Positions 19,865 through 29,489 of a stretch of DNA of 64,000 nucleotides are shown here, piece after piece. Where the stretch lies: assembly GCF_000236925.1 (NCBI RefSeq), contig NC_016941.1, positions 2,616,566 to 2,680,565 of the forward strand, given 5' to 3'. The stretch comes from Staphylococcus argenteus. Its GTDB lineage: Bacteria; Bacillota; Bacilli; Staphylococcales; Staphylococcaceae. Under the pieces are notes generated by a model. The model did no database searches. It was not told the DNA's origin and saw only the letters and a program-made list of their open reading frames with translations. The first letter of the stretch is position 1, and every line of letters starts with the position of its first letter. The position numbers and the translations under genes were made by a program.

Positions 19865-20077
19865 TTGTGCTCCCCCTAATTATTAATTTTATGAATCCTG
19901 TTTCGATTTATCTCAAAATGTAATAATTATATTGATTCACAAAATTGACAATAACTAATATTTAATAATAATGCAAATTTCATACAATTTGAAAGTTGGC
20001 AATTATTGAATATTTATATAATTTTTCTCACAATAAACAAAACATTAATAGCGCTAAAACAGCTGTGTTAAGTTATG

Positions 20078-20096
20078 ATTTAACGAATTTAACAAA
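20078..20096. promoter_or_regulatory. CudC operator-like element upstream of cudT
   Basis: ATTTAACGAATTTAACAAA matches the betB-proximal element (16315-16333) at 18 of 19 positions. The rest of the 557-bp gap 19865-20421 is AT-rich. Apart from the nrdG terminator I see nothing else in it. Confidence 0.6.
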
Positions 20097-20367
20097 TTTT
20101 ATCATTTGCCTTATATTGTATTTTAATACACTTTTAATGAATATTTATTTATTGTAAAACGCTATCAAAAGTTAGACAAACTTCCTACTAAAATTATTTT
20201 TTGTATAAATGTTCAACGCTATATGTGCATTTTTTATTATTTACTTTTTTATCAAATGTTTAACTCTTTTTATTTCAAATTGCCTATCCATCATTTCAAT
20301 AAAGGTATCTTTACAACTTTTACTATTTAATAGTCTCTCAAACTTTAATTATTTTATTTTAAACAAA

Positions 20368-20413
20368 CAAAAGCAGCCAAGATCTACTTCTATTACTGTA
20401 GCTTGACTGCTTA
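20368..20413 (-). terminator. Terminator of nrdDG
   Basis: On the minus strand AGCAGTCAAG-CTAC pairs with GTAG-CTTGGCTGCT with small mismatches, then TTTTGTTTG. Confidence 0.8.
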
Positions 20414-20421
20414 ATTCTTTT

Positions 20422-20958
20422 TTAACTCACAATGTATTCAATCATGCGTGCATTTGCAAGTGATTGTTGTACATCTATAATACGCTGATTTAAAGACCCT
20501 TTATAAGGTAAATCGGGTTTAAATAAATGTTGAATAAATAGACCGTCTACTAAAACATCAATATATGATAATAATTCCCGACGCTCTGTACAATCATTTG
20601 CTAAATATTCATATAAAAACCCAGTCCATACCCATATTGTCTTCGTGTTTCCGAAACGTTCTCGAAATGCTTTAACAAGATTTAATGTGATATCCAAGTT
20701 ACAAAATGGTTCGCCACCTAATAGGCTGAGTCCCGATATATAGTCGTGGTCACAATCATCTAAAATTTCGTTTAATATATCTTCTGTATATTGCTCACCA
20801 TATCTGAACTTTTGCGAAGCTTTGTTGTAACATCCTACACAATTAAACGGACATCCTGATACGTAAACACTGCATCTTACCCCTTCGCCATCTACAAAGC
20901 TATGTGATTCTATTTTAGCAATATAGCCTTGCCCTTGCTTAATGTCTAAAAGTGTCAT
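20422..20958 (-). CDS. nrdG: Anaerobic ribonucleotide reductase activating protein
   Basis: A 178-residue radical-SAM enzyme that installs the glycyl radical on NrdD. Cys36-Pro-Phe-Asn-Cys40-Val-Gly-Cys43 is the CxxxCxxC cluster motif, preceded by the SFVDGEGVR start typical of activases, with LLGGEP following. It overlaps nrdD by 4 nt (ATGA type), giving translational coupling. A terminator follows immediately. Confidence 0.95.
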   Translation of the reverse strand: MTLLDIKQGQGYIAKIESHSFVDGEGVRCSVYVSGCPFNCVGCYNKASQKFRYGEQYTEDILNEILDDCDHDYISGLSLLGGEPFCNLDITLNLVKAFRERFGNTKTIWVWTGFLYEYLANDCTERRELLSYIDVLVDGLFIQHLFKPDLPYKGSLNQRIIDVQQSLANARMIEYIVS

Positions 20959-22805
20959 TCTTTAGGCGCTTTCATATGTTTTACACGGGCACAAATTTCT
21001 TTGTGACGACCTTTAATTACTGGGCGTTGTACGGGATTTCCTAAATATCCACATGTTCGTTTAACAACATCAACTGTTTTAGGATTATCATTTCCACAGT
21101 TTGGACATTTAAATCCTTTTTCAGTTGCTTCAAAGTCACCATCATAATCACATTCGTAACAATGATCAATAGGGATATTTGTACCTAAATAACCAACTTT
21201 GTCATAAGAATAGTCCCATACCGCTTCAAGTGCTTTCAAGTTGTGCTGAAGTTTCGGATATTCACAATAATGAATAAAACCACCACTTGCATAATAAGGA
21301 TAATCTTTTTCAAAATCTAACTTTTCAAAAGGTGTGACATCTTTTCGTACATCATAATGGAAAGAATTTTGATAATATCCTTTATCCGTGATGTCTTTAA
21401 TGTCTCCAAATCTTTCTTGATCTAAACGACAGAATCGATCTGTTAAAGATTCACTTGGCGTACTATAAATACTGAACCAAATATCATATAACTCAGTCCA
21501 TTTCGTTTGATAACGTTTCATCTCTTTAAGAATTTCAATCGTAAAGGCTTTTGCTTCTTGAGAAGTTTCCCAGTCTGGACCATAGAAAACAGTAGCTGTT
21601 TCATATAATCCAATATAGCCCATCGAAATCGTTGCACGTTTATTTTTAAATAATTCTGCAACATCATCCGTTTCTTTTAATTTGTAGTTGAATGCGCCAC
21701 TTTTATATAAAATAGGTGCATTATTCGGCACAGCATCTTTTAATCGATGTATACGGTAAAGTAATGCATCGTGCAATACGTCCATACGTTCATAAAAAAT
21801 TTCCCAGAATCTGGTCATATTACCGGCAGATTCAAGTGCCATTCTAGGTAAATTTAGTGTCACAACACCAAGGTTGCAACGTCCATTATTTTCAAAATTA
21901 CCTTCCGCATCTTTCCAACTTGGTAAAAATGAACGACACCCCATTGGTGCTTTGAAATCGCCTAGAATATCTACAAGTTTGTCATAATTCAATATGTCCG
22001 GATACATGCGTTTTGTTGAGCATTTTAATGCTAATTGCTTAATGTCATAATTGGGATCTTGTGGACTAAAATTTGTGCCTTTTTTAATTGAAAATACAAG
22101 TTTTGGGAAAATGGCTGTCGTACGATCCTTACCTAATCCTTTAATACGTGTATTTAAAATAGCTTGTTGTATTTTACGGCTTAAGTGATCTGTACCTAAT
22201 CCAAATCCTAATGTTACAAAAGGTGTTTGTCCATTTGACGTATACAAGGTGTTAATTTCATATTCTAAACTTTCAATTGCATCATTTATATCTTTTGTGA
22301 CTTGTTGGTCAACATAGCGTTCAATTTCAGATTCTTTGACAAATTGCTGTGCGATGCTTCTATGTTGTTCTTCATTATGTCGTGCATATGTACTGAGTAA
22401 TTCATCAACGCGGTCGACCGTACAGCCACCATATTGACTGCTAGAAACATTAGCTATAATTTGTACAAGCTGCGCTGACGCAGTTTGTATTGATTTTGGT
22501 GATGTCACATTCGCGTTGCCTATTTCAAATCCATTATGTAGCATATTTTTAGCATCTATTAAACAACAGTTTGTTAACGGTTGGAATGGATGATAATCTA
22601 AGTCGTGAAAATGTATGTCCCCTCTTTGATGTGCATCTGCAACGTGTTTCGGTAATAAATGATTTAATGCGTATGATTTAGAAACGATACCTGCTGTTAA
22701 ATCTCTCATAGTTGAAAATGTGTCACTATCTTTGTTGGCATTTTCATTAACAATAGCAGGATCTTTAGAAATCAAACCTGTTAGTGCTTCTTCGATTTGA
22801 TTCAA
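20955..22805 (-). CDS. nrdD: Anaerobic ribonucleoside-triphosphate reductase
   Basis: A 616-residue class III ribonucleotide reductase making dNTPs without oxygen. The C-terminal RTCGYLGNP carries the glycyl-radical Gly, and four Cys in CYECD...CPNCGND form the zinc site just before it. GDIHFHDLDYHPFQ and the substrate-site Cys segments are intact. The start is TTG at 22805 with SD AAGGGG about 5 nt upstream. No ATP-cone is evident at the N-terminus. NrdR-type boxes lie just upstream. Confidence 0.94.
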   Translation of the reverse strand: MNQIEEALTGLISKDPAIVNENANKDSDTFSTMRDLTAGIVSKSYALNHLLPKHVADAHQRGDIHFHDLDYHPFQPLTNCCLIDAKNMLHNGFEIGNANVTSPKSIQTASAQLVQIIANVSSSQYGGCTVDRVDELLSTYARHNEEQHRSIAQQFVKESEIERYVDQQVTKDINDAIESLEYEINTLYTSNGQTPFVTLGFGLGTDHLSRKIQQAILNTRIKGLGKDRTTAIFPKLVFSIKKGTNFSPQDPNYDIKQLALKCSTKRMYPDILNYDKLVDILGDFKAPMGCRSFLPSWKDAEGNFENNGRCNLGVVTLNLPRMALESAGNMTRFWEIFYERMDVLHDALLYRIHRLKDAVPNNAPILYKSGAFNYKLKETDDVAELFKNKRATISMGYIGLYETATVFYGPDWETSQEAKAFTIEILKEMKRYQTKWTELYDIWFSIYSTPSESLTDRFCRLDQERFGDIKDITDKGYYQNSFHYDVRKDVTPFEKLDFEKDYPYYASGGFIHYCEYPKLQHNLKALEAVWDYSYDKVGYLGTNIPIDHCYECDYDGDFEATEKGFKCPNCGNDNPKTVDVVKRTCGYLGNPVQRPVIKGRHKEICARVKHMKAPKE

Positions 22806-22817
22806 TTTTACCCCTTC

Positions 22818-22866
22818 TTCCTATATATTGTGTCTACCTATTACGTTAAACCACTATATATAGTAT
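22818..22866 (-). promoter_or_regulatory. Paired NrdR-like boxes upstream of nrdDG
   Basis: Two near-palindromes occur: CCACTATATATAGTAT (22851-22866) and TTCCTATATATTGTGT (22818-22833), 33 bp apart start to start. This is close to the three-helical-turn spacing of paired NrdR boxes that control ribonucleotide reductase operons. The proximal box abuts the SD of nrdD. Confidence 0.6.
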
Positions 22867-23037
22867 TTTCAAATTTTAATGCTAGTGTTAACTAAACCGT
22901 CACAAAGTTTTTAACATTTAGTGAAATTCATATTTCCACACAATTATTTCATTAATTTTTAAAATTGTTCTAAGATCAAACCGTCTGTTCAACGTATGGT
23001 GTGACCACTACTAAATCTAGTGTTGCTAGCTAATTTA

Positions 23038-24408
23038 TCATATTGTAACGATACCCATTAACATCGCAATCACTAACATTACGATGGCAAATCCCCAAAT
23101 CCAAAAGAATGCATATTTAATATATGTGCCCATATTTGCTTCTGCCAGACCAATCGCCAACCATAATGCTGGTGAAAATGGACTTACAAATGTACCAATG
23201 ATGTTTCCAATTACCATTGAATATGCGGTTGATACAGATGGTACACCAAATTGACCAGCCGTCTGTTCAACAATAGGTAACACTGCAAAATAATAGGCAT
23301 CTGTACTAGTAAGTAAGTCTAACGGTACGCCGAAAAAGCCTACTATAACATGTAAATATGGTCCTACTTCTGCAGGAATCACTTTAATTAAATCTGTTGC
23401 GATTGCTTTTAGCATACCCGTTTCATTTAGCACCCCTAAAAACATACCTGCAGCAATAATAACAGCAGCCATCATCAATGCATTTGGTGCATGCGCTCTT
23501 AAACGCTCCATTTGTTCATCAACTGATTTAAAATTAATAACAAGTGCAAGTGAAACACCTATCATAAAGGCGAATTCAGGTGGTGCAACATTCATTAACA
23601 TCGCAATGATTACAGCCACAGTTAACGCTGTATTTATCCATTTAATCATTGGATTTGTCTTCGCGCGTCCTTTTACAGGAAATTTTATATCTTGATCACG
23701 CTCATATACTTCTACTAATTTATGTACATCTATATCTTGTGTTTGCGGTAATTCATTTCTATCAATTGCTTTTTTAATACGCTTTTGCTCTTTAAATCCT
23801 AAATACACCGCAAATAACATGACAAGAACAAATCCTACAATTTGAATTGGGATTAATCCATACCATAGTTCATTTACACTTTTAGCTTTTAAAACTGCAG
23901 CTACACGAGCCATTGGACCTCCCCAAGGTACCATGTTCATAATGGCAGCACTTAATGCTAATAGTAAAATCAATAAATATTTATTCATGTTTAGCGCTTT
24001 ATATAATGGTAATAACGCAGGAATTGAAAGTAAAAATGTTACTGCACCTGCACCATCTAATTGCGCTAATGTTCCAATTAAAGCTGTCATCATACATACA
24101 ATGATAACGTTGCCTCTCGTCATTAAAATTAAACGCTTTACGAGTGGCTTGAATAAGCCGCTATCATTCATAATGCCAAAGAAAATAATAGCAAAAATGA
24201 ACATAATTACGACATTCTTAACTTGATCTAGTCCTTTACCAAAGAAACCAACTAAATCAGTTACACTATATCCTAAAATCATTGCTCCTAGACATGGTAT
24301 CAATGTCATACCTACCACTGGATTTAATTTTTTAGCAATGAGTAAACCTACAATTGAAATAATAATAATGAGCCCCATTACTGTTAACCACATATTATCA
24401 CTATTCAT
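23038..24408 (-). CDS. CitMHS-family citrate/metal-citrate transporter
   Basis: A 456-residue membrane protein of the CitMHS type (B. subtilis CitM/CitH relatives). About 11-12 hydrophobic segments are visible. LDGAGAVTFLLSIPALLPLY and VPWGGPMARVAAVLK in the first half, and GVPLDLLTSTDAYYFAVLP in the second, are the conserved loops. The long cytoplasmic loop near residues 210-260 is charged. The ATG at 24408 has a GGAGGG SD about 10 nt upstream; a GTG at 24426 has none. Whether it takes Mg-citrate, Ca-citrate or another dicarboxylate is not visible. Confidence 0.83.
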   Translation of the reverse strand: MNSDNMWLTVMGLIIIISIVGLLIAKKLNPVVGMTLIPCLGAMILGYSVTDLVGFFGKGLDQVKNVVIMFIFAIIFFGIMNDSGLFKPLVKRLILMTRGNVIIVCMMTALIGTLAQLDGAGAVTFLLSIPALLPLYKALNMNKYLLILLLALSAAIMNMVPWGGPMARVAAVLKAKSVNELWYGLIPIQIVGFVLVMLFAVYLGFKEQKRIKKAIDRNELPQTQDIDVHKLVEVYERDQDIKFPVKGRAKTNPMIKWINTALTVAVIIAMLMNVAPPEFAFMIGVSLALVINFKSVDEQMERLRAHAPNALMMAAVIIAAGMFLGVLNETGMLKAIATDLIKVIPAEVGPYLHVIVGFFGVPLDLLTSTDAYYFAVLPIVEQTAGQFGVPSVSTAYSMVIGNIIGTFVSPFSPALWLAIGLAEANMGTYIKYAFFWIWGFAIVMLVIAMLMGIVTI

Positions 24409-24562
24409 ATCAATTTCTCCCTCCACTTTTTATACAATTTACATAGTCCCCCTCTTTAACTTAAATAATCAAAATAATATAATTTTTTATATTTAAGTTA
24501 TCTTATTTTATCAAAAAAATCTTTTTTGTGTAAGTTTCTTGTTAACATCCTGTAAGTAGAAG

Positions 24563-24600
24563 GTTTCTAAAATGAAAAATAAATCTTTCGTTTTAGAAAC
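24563..24600. promoter_or_regulatory. Perfect 10-bp inverted repeat in the citrate-transporter upstream region
   Basis: GTTTCTAAAA at 24563-24572 and TTTTAGAAAC at 24591-24600 flank 18 nt. It lies about 155-190 bp upstream of the transporter start and has no U-tract. It may be an operator or a leader hairpin. Function unknown. Confidence 0.4.
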
Positions 24601-24647
24601 GCGCATACTATTTTCTATTTCAATTAATGATTGATGCTTTGTTACAT

Positions 24648-24698
24648 AAAAAATCTGGCTAAAGCAAGCTATCTTTCTTAGCTACTTCAACCAGATTT
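24648..24698 (-). terminator. Terminator of the cysJ-siroheme gene pair
   Basis: AAATCTGG and CCAGATTT close a roughly 20-bp stem with minor mismatches; TTTTTT follows on the minus strand. Confidence 0.88.
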
Positions 24699-24866
24699 CA
24701 ATTTGATAATCTATTTTATTAAATTACTTTCATATATCTAAATATTATTTGTCTTTTTTAAATTGCTATCACATTATAGGGTTATATGAATTACTCAAAT
24801 ATGCCATTTTCAATCAATAACAAATTTACTAGTAATTTAAGACTGCCATTAGACAGTACGACCTCT

Positions 24867-25472
24867 CTAATTCTCGTTTATTTCTGTCAGAAATTGTATT
24901 TGTTTATCATGATTAAGATATTCTTTTGACACTATTTTTGACAGCAGTCTTTGCTTTTCACTTTGCGGTATGTCTAGAACTTTTATTTTTTTTCGACAAA
25001 CATACAGAAAATGAACATATGAACTGTATGAGAGCGGATATAATTTTTCAAGTTCTAACATAATCTGTTTAGTCAGTTTAGGACTTGCACCGTCCGATGA
25101 TACACTAATTGTCAGTCTATCTCGACGAAATGTACTTGGAAATACAACATTGCCGTCTAATGCATTACCAGCATGATTAAATAAAGCATGCTTAGGTACG
25201 GCTTGTTTTACTACTTCATTAACTTTTGAATCGTTCGTTGCTGCAATAATAAAATGCGCATCCGCAATATCATTCGGTTCAAAAGATTTTTCTATCCATA
25301 TTACGATACCTTCTTCCACTAATTTTTGAAGGTCTTTCGTAATGTTAGGACTAACAACGGTCATACTTTCAATATATTGACTTAGTACTTGTGCACGACG
25401 ACTTGCAACGGCTCCACCGCCTACTATAACAACCTTTTTATTTGTTAAATCTATCATTAATGGCATATTCAT
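24867..25472 (-). CDS. Precorrin-2 dehydrogenase / sirohydrochlorin ferrochelatase
   Basis: A 201-residue protein matching the N-terminal bifunctional part of CysG (Met8/SirC/YlnF type): NAD-dependent oxidation of precorrin-2 and iron insertion to make siroheme. KKVVIVGGGAVASRRAQVL is the NAD fold, FIIAATND follows, and SVSSDGASPKLTKQI is the conserved active-site segment. It lacks the methyltransferase domain of full CysG. ATG 25472 is preceded by GAGGG 11 nt away; the GTG at 25484 overlaps the SD. It lies 60 bp after cysJ. Siroheme is needed by nitrite reductase, encoded elsewhere in this species. Confidence 0.85.
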   Translation of the reverse strand: MNMPLMIDLTNKKVVIVGGGAVASRRAQVLSQYIESMTVVSPNITKDLQKLVEEGIVIWIEKSFEPNDIADAHFIIAATNDSKVNEVVKQAVPKHALFNHAGNALDGNVVFPSTFRRDRLTISVSSDGASPKLTKQIMLELEKLYPLSYSSYVHFLYVCRKKIKVLDIPQSEKQRLLSKIVSKEYLNHDKQIQFLTEINEN

Positions 25473-25532
25473 GTTGAACGACACCCTCTATAATATTTTG
25501 TTTGCACATTTTCATTTATTCATTGCGTCAAA

Positions 25533-27419
25533 CTAATAGACATCACGTTGATATCGTTGTTGCTGCTTTAATTGTCTTAATAGTTGCTCCGCTTCATCTT
25601 GAGAAATATGACGCTCTTTCACTAAAACATCTTTAATTGCTTGATGAACATCTTTTGCCATACATTTTTCATCACCACAAATGTAAATGGCAGCACCTTG
25701 GTCAAGCCACTCATTAAATCGTGCACTTTCTTCCATAATGCGGTGTTGCACATACTCTTTTTGCTCTTGGTCTCTTGAAAATGCAACATCTAAACGTGTT
25801 AAATTTCCATTTTCAAGCCATTCTTCTAACTCATCTTCATATAAAAAGTCTGTATCACGATGTTGATCACCAAAGAACAACCAAGTATTACCTGTCATAC
25901 CAAGTTCTTCACGCTCTTGTAAATATGCTCTAAATGGTGCAATTCCTGTACCTGGACCAATCATAATGACAGGAATATCTTGTTGCACAGGAAATTTGAA
26001 ATTCGGATTCTTCTTCAAATATATTGGCACTGTATCACCAGGTTTAATACGCTCAGCAAAATGTACAGAGCATACACCTTTTCTCTCGCGACCATGTGCT
26101 TGATAACGAACCGTTCCAACTGTAATATGAACCTCATCTGGTGTTGCCATAAAACTACTAGAAATAGAATATTCTCTAGACGGTAATTTTCTAAGTATTT
26201 GATACATATTTTCAGGCTGTAATTCTATTGGCGGAAAATCAGTTAACAAATCTATAAAGTCTCTATTTATGACATATTCACGTGTCCATGCCTCATCTTC
26301 AATGCGTTCAGACAATGCTTCATTGTCAAAGTATATATCGGCATTTTTAAGCAATGGCACTGTTAGTTTAGTAATTTCAAAATGTGACGTTAGTGCATCA
26401 ACTATCGGCAATGTGTCCCCTTGATCATTGATTGGTACTGTTGATTGTGGATCCCAGCCTAGCATGCAAATCAATGTATCAACTAATTCAGGATCATTTT
26501 GAGGTAGTGCTACAATGCAATCTCCTGGTTCATAGGACTCGCTAAAATCATCAAGTAAAAATTCAATATGGCGCGTTTCTTTATTTGACCCTGCACTATT
26601 CAAATTGTAATTTGCTAACACTTCCGCTTCATACGGATTCGATTTAGAATATTTCTTTTCTTTAGCAGACTTGATTGACTCACTTATGATGGTTTCACTT
26701 TGAATACCTTCTGCTTTCGTATCAATCTTATTAATAACATCTGACATCCACTTTTCAGCATATTCTTCATAATCTATATCACAATCTACTCGTTGACATA
26801 TACGTTCGGCACCTAGTTTTTCCAATAAAGTATCGGCGTCTTTACCTGCTTGACAGAAAAATTCATACGTTTGATCTCCTAAAGCAAGTACTGAATATCT
26901 CACATGGCTTAAATTTGGTGCGTCATTTTTTTCTAAAAAGTCAAAGAAATCCCATGCATTATCAGGTGGTTCACCTTCACCATGTGTAGAAGTAATAATA
27001 AATAAATCCTCTAACTGCGCGATACTCGTCGTATCATAATCATCCATTGACATCAGAGAAACTTGATGACCAATTTCATTTAACCGTTCTGAAAATATTT
27101 CAGCCAACCCCATCGCATTACCTGATTCAGACCCATAAAGTACCGTTACATGTCTCTGACTAGCTTGAATGTGTGGCTCTTTATTTTGTAGCATATAACT
27201 CGCAGATGTTAATTGTTGTTCTGATAGATGATTATTATTGCCTTCTATCTCTTCAACTGTTTGCTCTAACGCACTACCAGTAGTTGCATCATCATTATCC
27301 ACCGCTAGTAAATATCCGCTAAGCCACTGTTTTTGGCTTTGCGTCAATGTTTGTAACAATTGATTCAATTCTGTTACTTGTTTTTCATTAAATGGACTAT
27401 TAGACGTATTTAATTTCAA
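25533..27419 (-). CDS. cysJ: Sulfite reductase flavoprotein (alpha) subunit
   Basis: A 628-residue diflavin reductase. The order is a short N-terminal extension, a flavodoxin domain (VTVLYGSESGNAMGLAE; STHGEGEPPDNAWDFF), a connecting FAD domain (REYSISSS, GVCSVHFAERI), and a ferredoxin-NADP reductase domain (IGPGTGIAPFRAYLQER; YICGDEKCMAKDV). The C-terminus YQRDVY ends with the aromatic typical of CysJ. The likely start is TTG at 27419, with GAGGTG 6 nt away; the ATG at 27452 has no SD. No cysI (haem subunit) is nearby, so its electron acceptor here is unclear. Confidence 0.9.
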   Translation of the reverse strand: MKLNTSNSPFNEKQVTELNQLLQTLTQSQKQWLSGYLLAVDNDDATTGSALEQTVEEIEGNNNHLSEQQLTSASYMLQNKEPHIQASQRHVTVLYGSESGNAMGLAEIFSERLNEIGHQVSLMSMDDYDTTSIAQLEDLFIITSTHGEGEPPDNAWDFFDFLEKNDAPNLSHVRYSVLALGDQTYEFFCQAGKDADTLLEKLGAERICQRVDCDIDYEEYAEKWMSDVINKIDTKAEGIQSETIISESIKSAKEKKYSKSNPYEAEVLANYNLNSAGSNKETRHIEFLLDDFSESYEPGDCIVALPQNDPELVDTLICMLGWDPQSTVPINDQGDTLPIVDALTSHFEITKLTVPLLKNADIYFDNEALSERIEDEAWTREYVINRDFIDLLTDFPPIELQPENMYQILRKLPSREYSISSSFMATPDEVHITVGTVRYQAHGRERKGVCSVHFAERIKPGDTVPIYLKKNPNFKFPVQQDIPVIMIGPGTGIAPFRAYLQEREELGMTGNTWLFFGDQHRDTDFLYEDELEEWLENGNLTRLDVAFSRDQEQKEYVQHRIMEESARFNEWLDQGAAIYICGDEKCMAKDVHQAIKDVLVKERHISQDEAEQLLRQLKQQQRYQRDVY

Positions 27420-27741
27420 ATGTTTCACCTCATTAGATTTGAAATATATCATTGTTTCATCACTATCATCGACGTATACTTTTCATACTAGAGAGTATTG
27501 GTATTAAACCATTTTACAAATAATAAGCCTGTTTTCACTAACTGTTTATCTTTACTTTCATTTATTCAGTTTCCACTGCAGTAAAATACTGTACAGACTT
27601 CTAGTACTCTAAACATGTTCACTATGTCGTACTATCTTGATATTTCAGATTGTTCATCGATGCAATTTTCTATTTATTTACTACTTATTATGTACCAAAT
27701 CAGCTATTCAGTAAAATAGGTCAAATTACTGATTTTCCGAA
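27420..27741. other. Upstream region of cysJ
   Basis: No gene. A small dyad TGGTATTAAACCA lies at about 27499-27511, roughly 80 bp before cysJ. It could be a regulator site, but I cannot match it firmly to the CymR consensus. The rest is AT-rich and featureless. Confidence 0.3.
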
Positions 27742-27789
27742 TAAAAAATACCCCCTAATGACATATTACTAATACATCATTAAGAGGCA
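27742..27789 (-). terminator. Terminator of the glutathione peroxidase gene
   Basis: On the minus strand CCTCTTAATGA and TCATTAGGGGG pair with an inner TATTA/TAATA, then TATTTTTTA. Confidence 0.82.
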
Positions 27790-27827
27790 TGTTTATTCAA
27801 CCTTACGTAAAGCGCTCTATTTAATAT

Positions 27828-28325
27828 TTAAGATGAAGCTTCTTGCAATAATACTTCAATATTTGCCGACATATCCAGTGGATCATCCATTGGTAAATAT
27901 CGATTTACAACGTTACCTTGTCGATCGATAATAAATTTTGTGAAGTTCCATTTAATTGGGGACCCAAAGATACCTGGTTGTTCATGTTTTAAATGTGTAA
28001 ATAACGGGTGTTCATCGTCCCCGTTCACTGAAATTTTAGCTAAGACTGGAAATGTGACGCCAAATTTTTCGCGACTAATTTTTAAAATTTCTTCATTAGA
28101 ACCTGGTTGTCGATTATCAAAATTATTATTTGGAAAACTCAACACTACCAATCCGCGATCTTTATATTTTTGAAACAGTGTTTCTAATTGTTTCAATTGT
28201 TCGCTATATATACATTCTGTTGCAGTATTAACAACTAAAATAACTTTACCTTTAAACGCTTCTAATTTATAAGTGATACCTTTATAATCACTTACTTCGA
28301 TATCATACACATTTCTATTATTCAT
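27828..28325 (-). CDS. Glutathione peroxidase-family thiol peroxidase with altered motifs
   Basis: A 165-residue thioredoxin-fold peroxidase. The peroxidatic Cys38 is in VNTATECIYSEQ where the family usually has VASKCGFT. The second motif, usually FPCNQFGGQEPG, reads FPNNNFDNRQPG, so the tetrad Gln is Asn and the nearby Cys is Asn. The WNFTKF motif with Trp and Asn is kept. This is one of the divergent bacterial BsaA/Gpx forms and probably uses thioredoxin or another thiol (inference). SD AGGGG precedes the ATG at 28325. Monocistronic. Confidence 0.85.
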   Translation of the reverse strand: MNNRNVYDIEVSDYKGITYKLEAFKGKVILVVNTATECIYSEQLKQLETLFQKYKDRGLVVLSFPNNNFDNRQPGSNEEILKISREKFGVTFPVLAKISVNGDDEHPLFTHLKHEQPGIFGSPIKWNFTKFIIDRQGNVVNRYLPMDDPLDMSANIEVLLQEASS

Positions 28326-28627
28326 AAGACACCCCTACACAGTCTTTATTCTATTGAATAGTGTTTTTTTAGAATGTTCTGATAAAATAAGTATGTTTTC
28401 GTACCGCGAACACGAATTATATAGCGCGATATATTTTCCAACTATAAAATAAAAAATGTTCGATTTTATGTTGTTAGTCAACCTATGCGATATAGCGTCA
28501 TTTTCACCCTGTCTTTCTACCTTAAAATAATCACATTGTATAGTTGTATTTGTCCATATACAATATCTTTCGTTATAACCCCTCATTATAATCATCCTTA
28601 TTTTCTATTTTTAAAAAGACAATTAGA

Positions 28628-28736
28628 CTGCTCTTTAAACTATAGATTAATACTTTAGTTAGAACCTATACATACTGATACCATACGTTAAAGCTAACAC
28701 TTTAAATTTAGTTATAACTATGGATTAAAGAGCTGC
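28628..28736 (-). repeat. Long imperfect inverted repeat, possible structured RNA
   Basis: CTCTTTAAACTATAG on the left (28631-28645) is matched by CTATGGATTAAAGAG on the right (28718-28732), 15 nt with two non-complementary positions, one of which can form a G-U pair. A smaller GTTAG/CTAAC pair lies inside. On the minus strand the left end leads into CTTTTTAAAA, a possible U-tract. Confidence 0.45.
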
Positions 28737-29489
28737 CCAACTCATCTAATCCTTATAAACTTCACATGTGATTGTTTATTAAGCCCTCCTTTGTTTCATT
28801 AAATATCCTTATAACCCTCCTAAAATTAAAATAACACGCTTTTACATTGTTACACGCGACAACAAATTTCATATTATTGCATATTATTAAAACAAGTCAC
28901 TTTGTATCGTGTGCGACCGAATACATATTAAATCATCAATAATAATTATTCAATTATAAAAATTAAAAACGAACATTCTAAATAGATATGCTACTTATTG
29001 TTTTTTCAGTAACGTCTCGTTCACATAAAGTTAGTAGTTGTAAGTAATATTGAATGCCAATAATTACTTGTTTTATAATTGTAAATTAATGATTTTTTAA
29101 TCTTATTATTTTTCAATCCATCATTTTTATCAATATGAATCTGATTGTTTTATAAGGTTCAGTTATTCACTATTAAAATGCTTAATTAATAAATTGGACT
29201 TGTTTTTCATCCTATATATACAAATTGTTTTACGTATAAGATAGCGATGTGTATGCATTGAAAGTTTTTTCGGTTTATTCTTCTAAAAATAAACTGAATT
29301 GTGTTAATTTTCAAACATTTTGAAGTATGATTTTTTCGAAAAGTAAACTAATTGCATTAAATAAGATATATTACATACAATTTCATTTTGTAATACCCCT
29401 CATTAGCTTTTTGTTTCTATTTTCACAAGTATCAGTATGTATTTTTCAATCGTTTTATAACGACATTCTGTAGTGCTATCGCGTCTTTG

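Noticed and set aside
20209..20406. 65-codon plus-strand frame between cudT and nrdG
   Set aside because: AT-rich, no SD, and its end overlaps the nrdG terminator.
28335..28595. 86-codon minus-strand frame upstream of gpx
   Set aside because: Composition and sequence look random and no SD precedes it; treated as non-coding.
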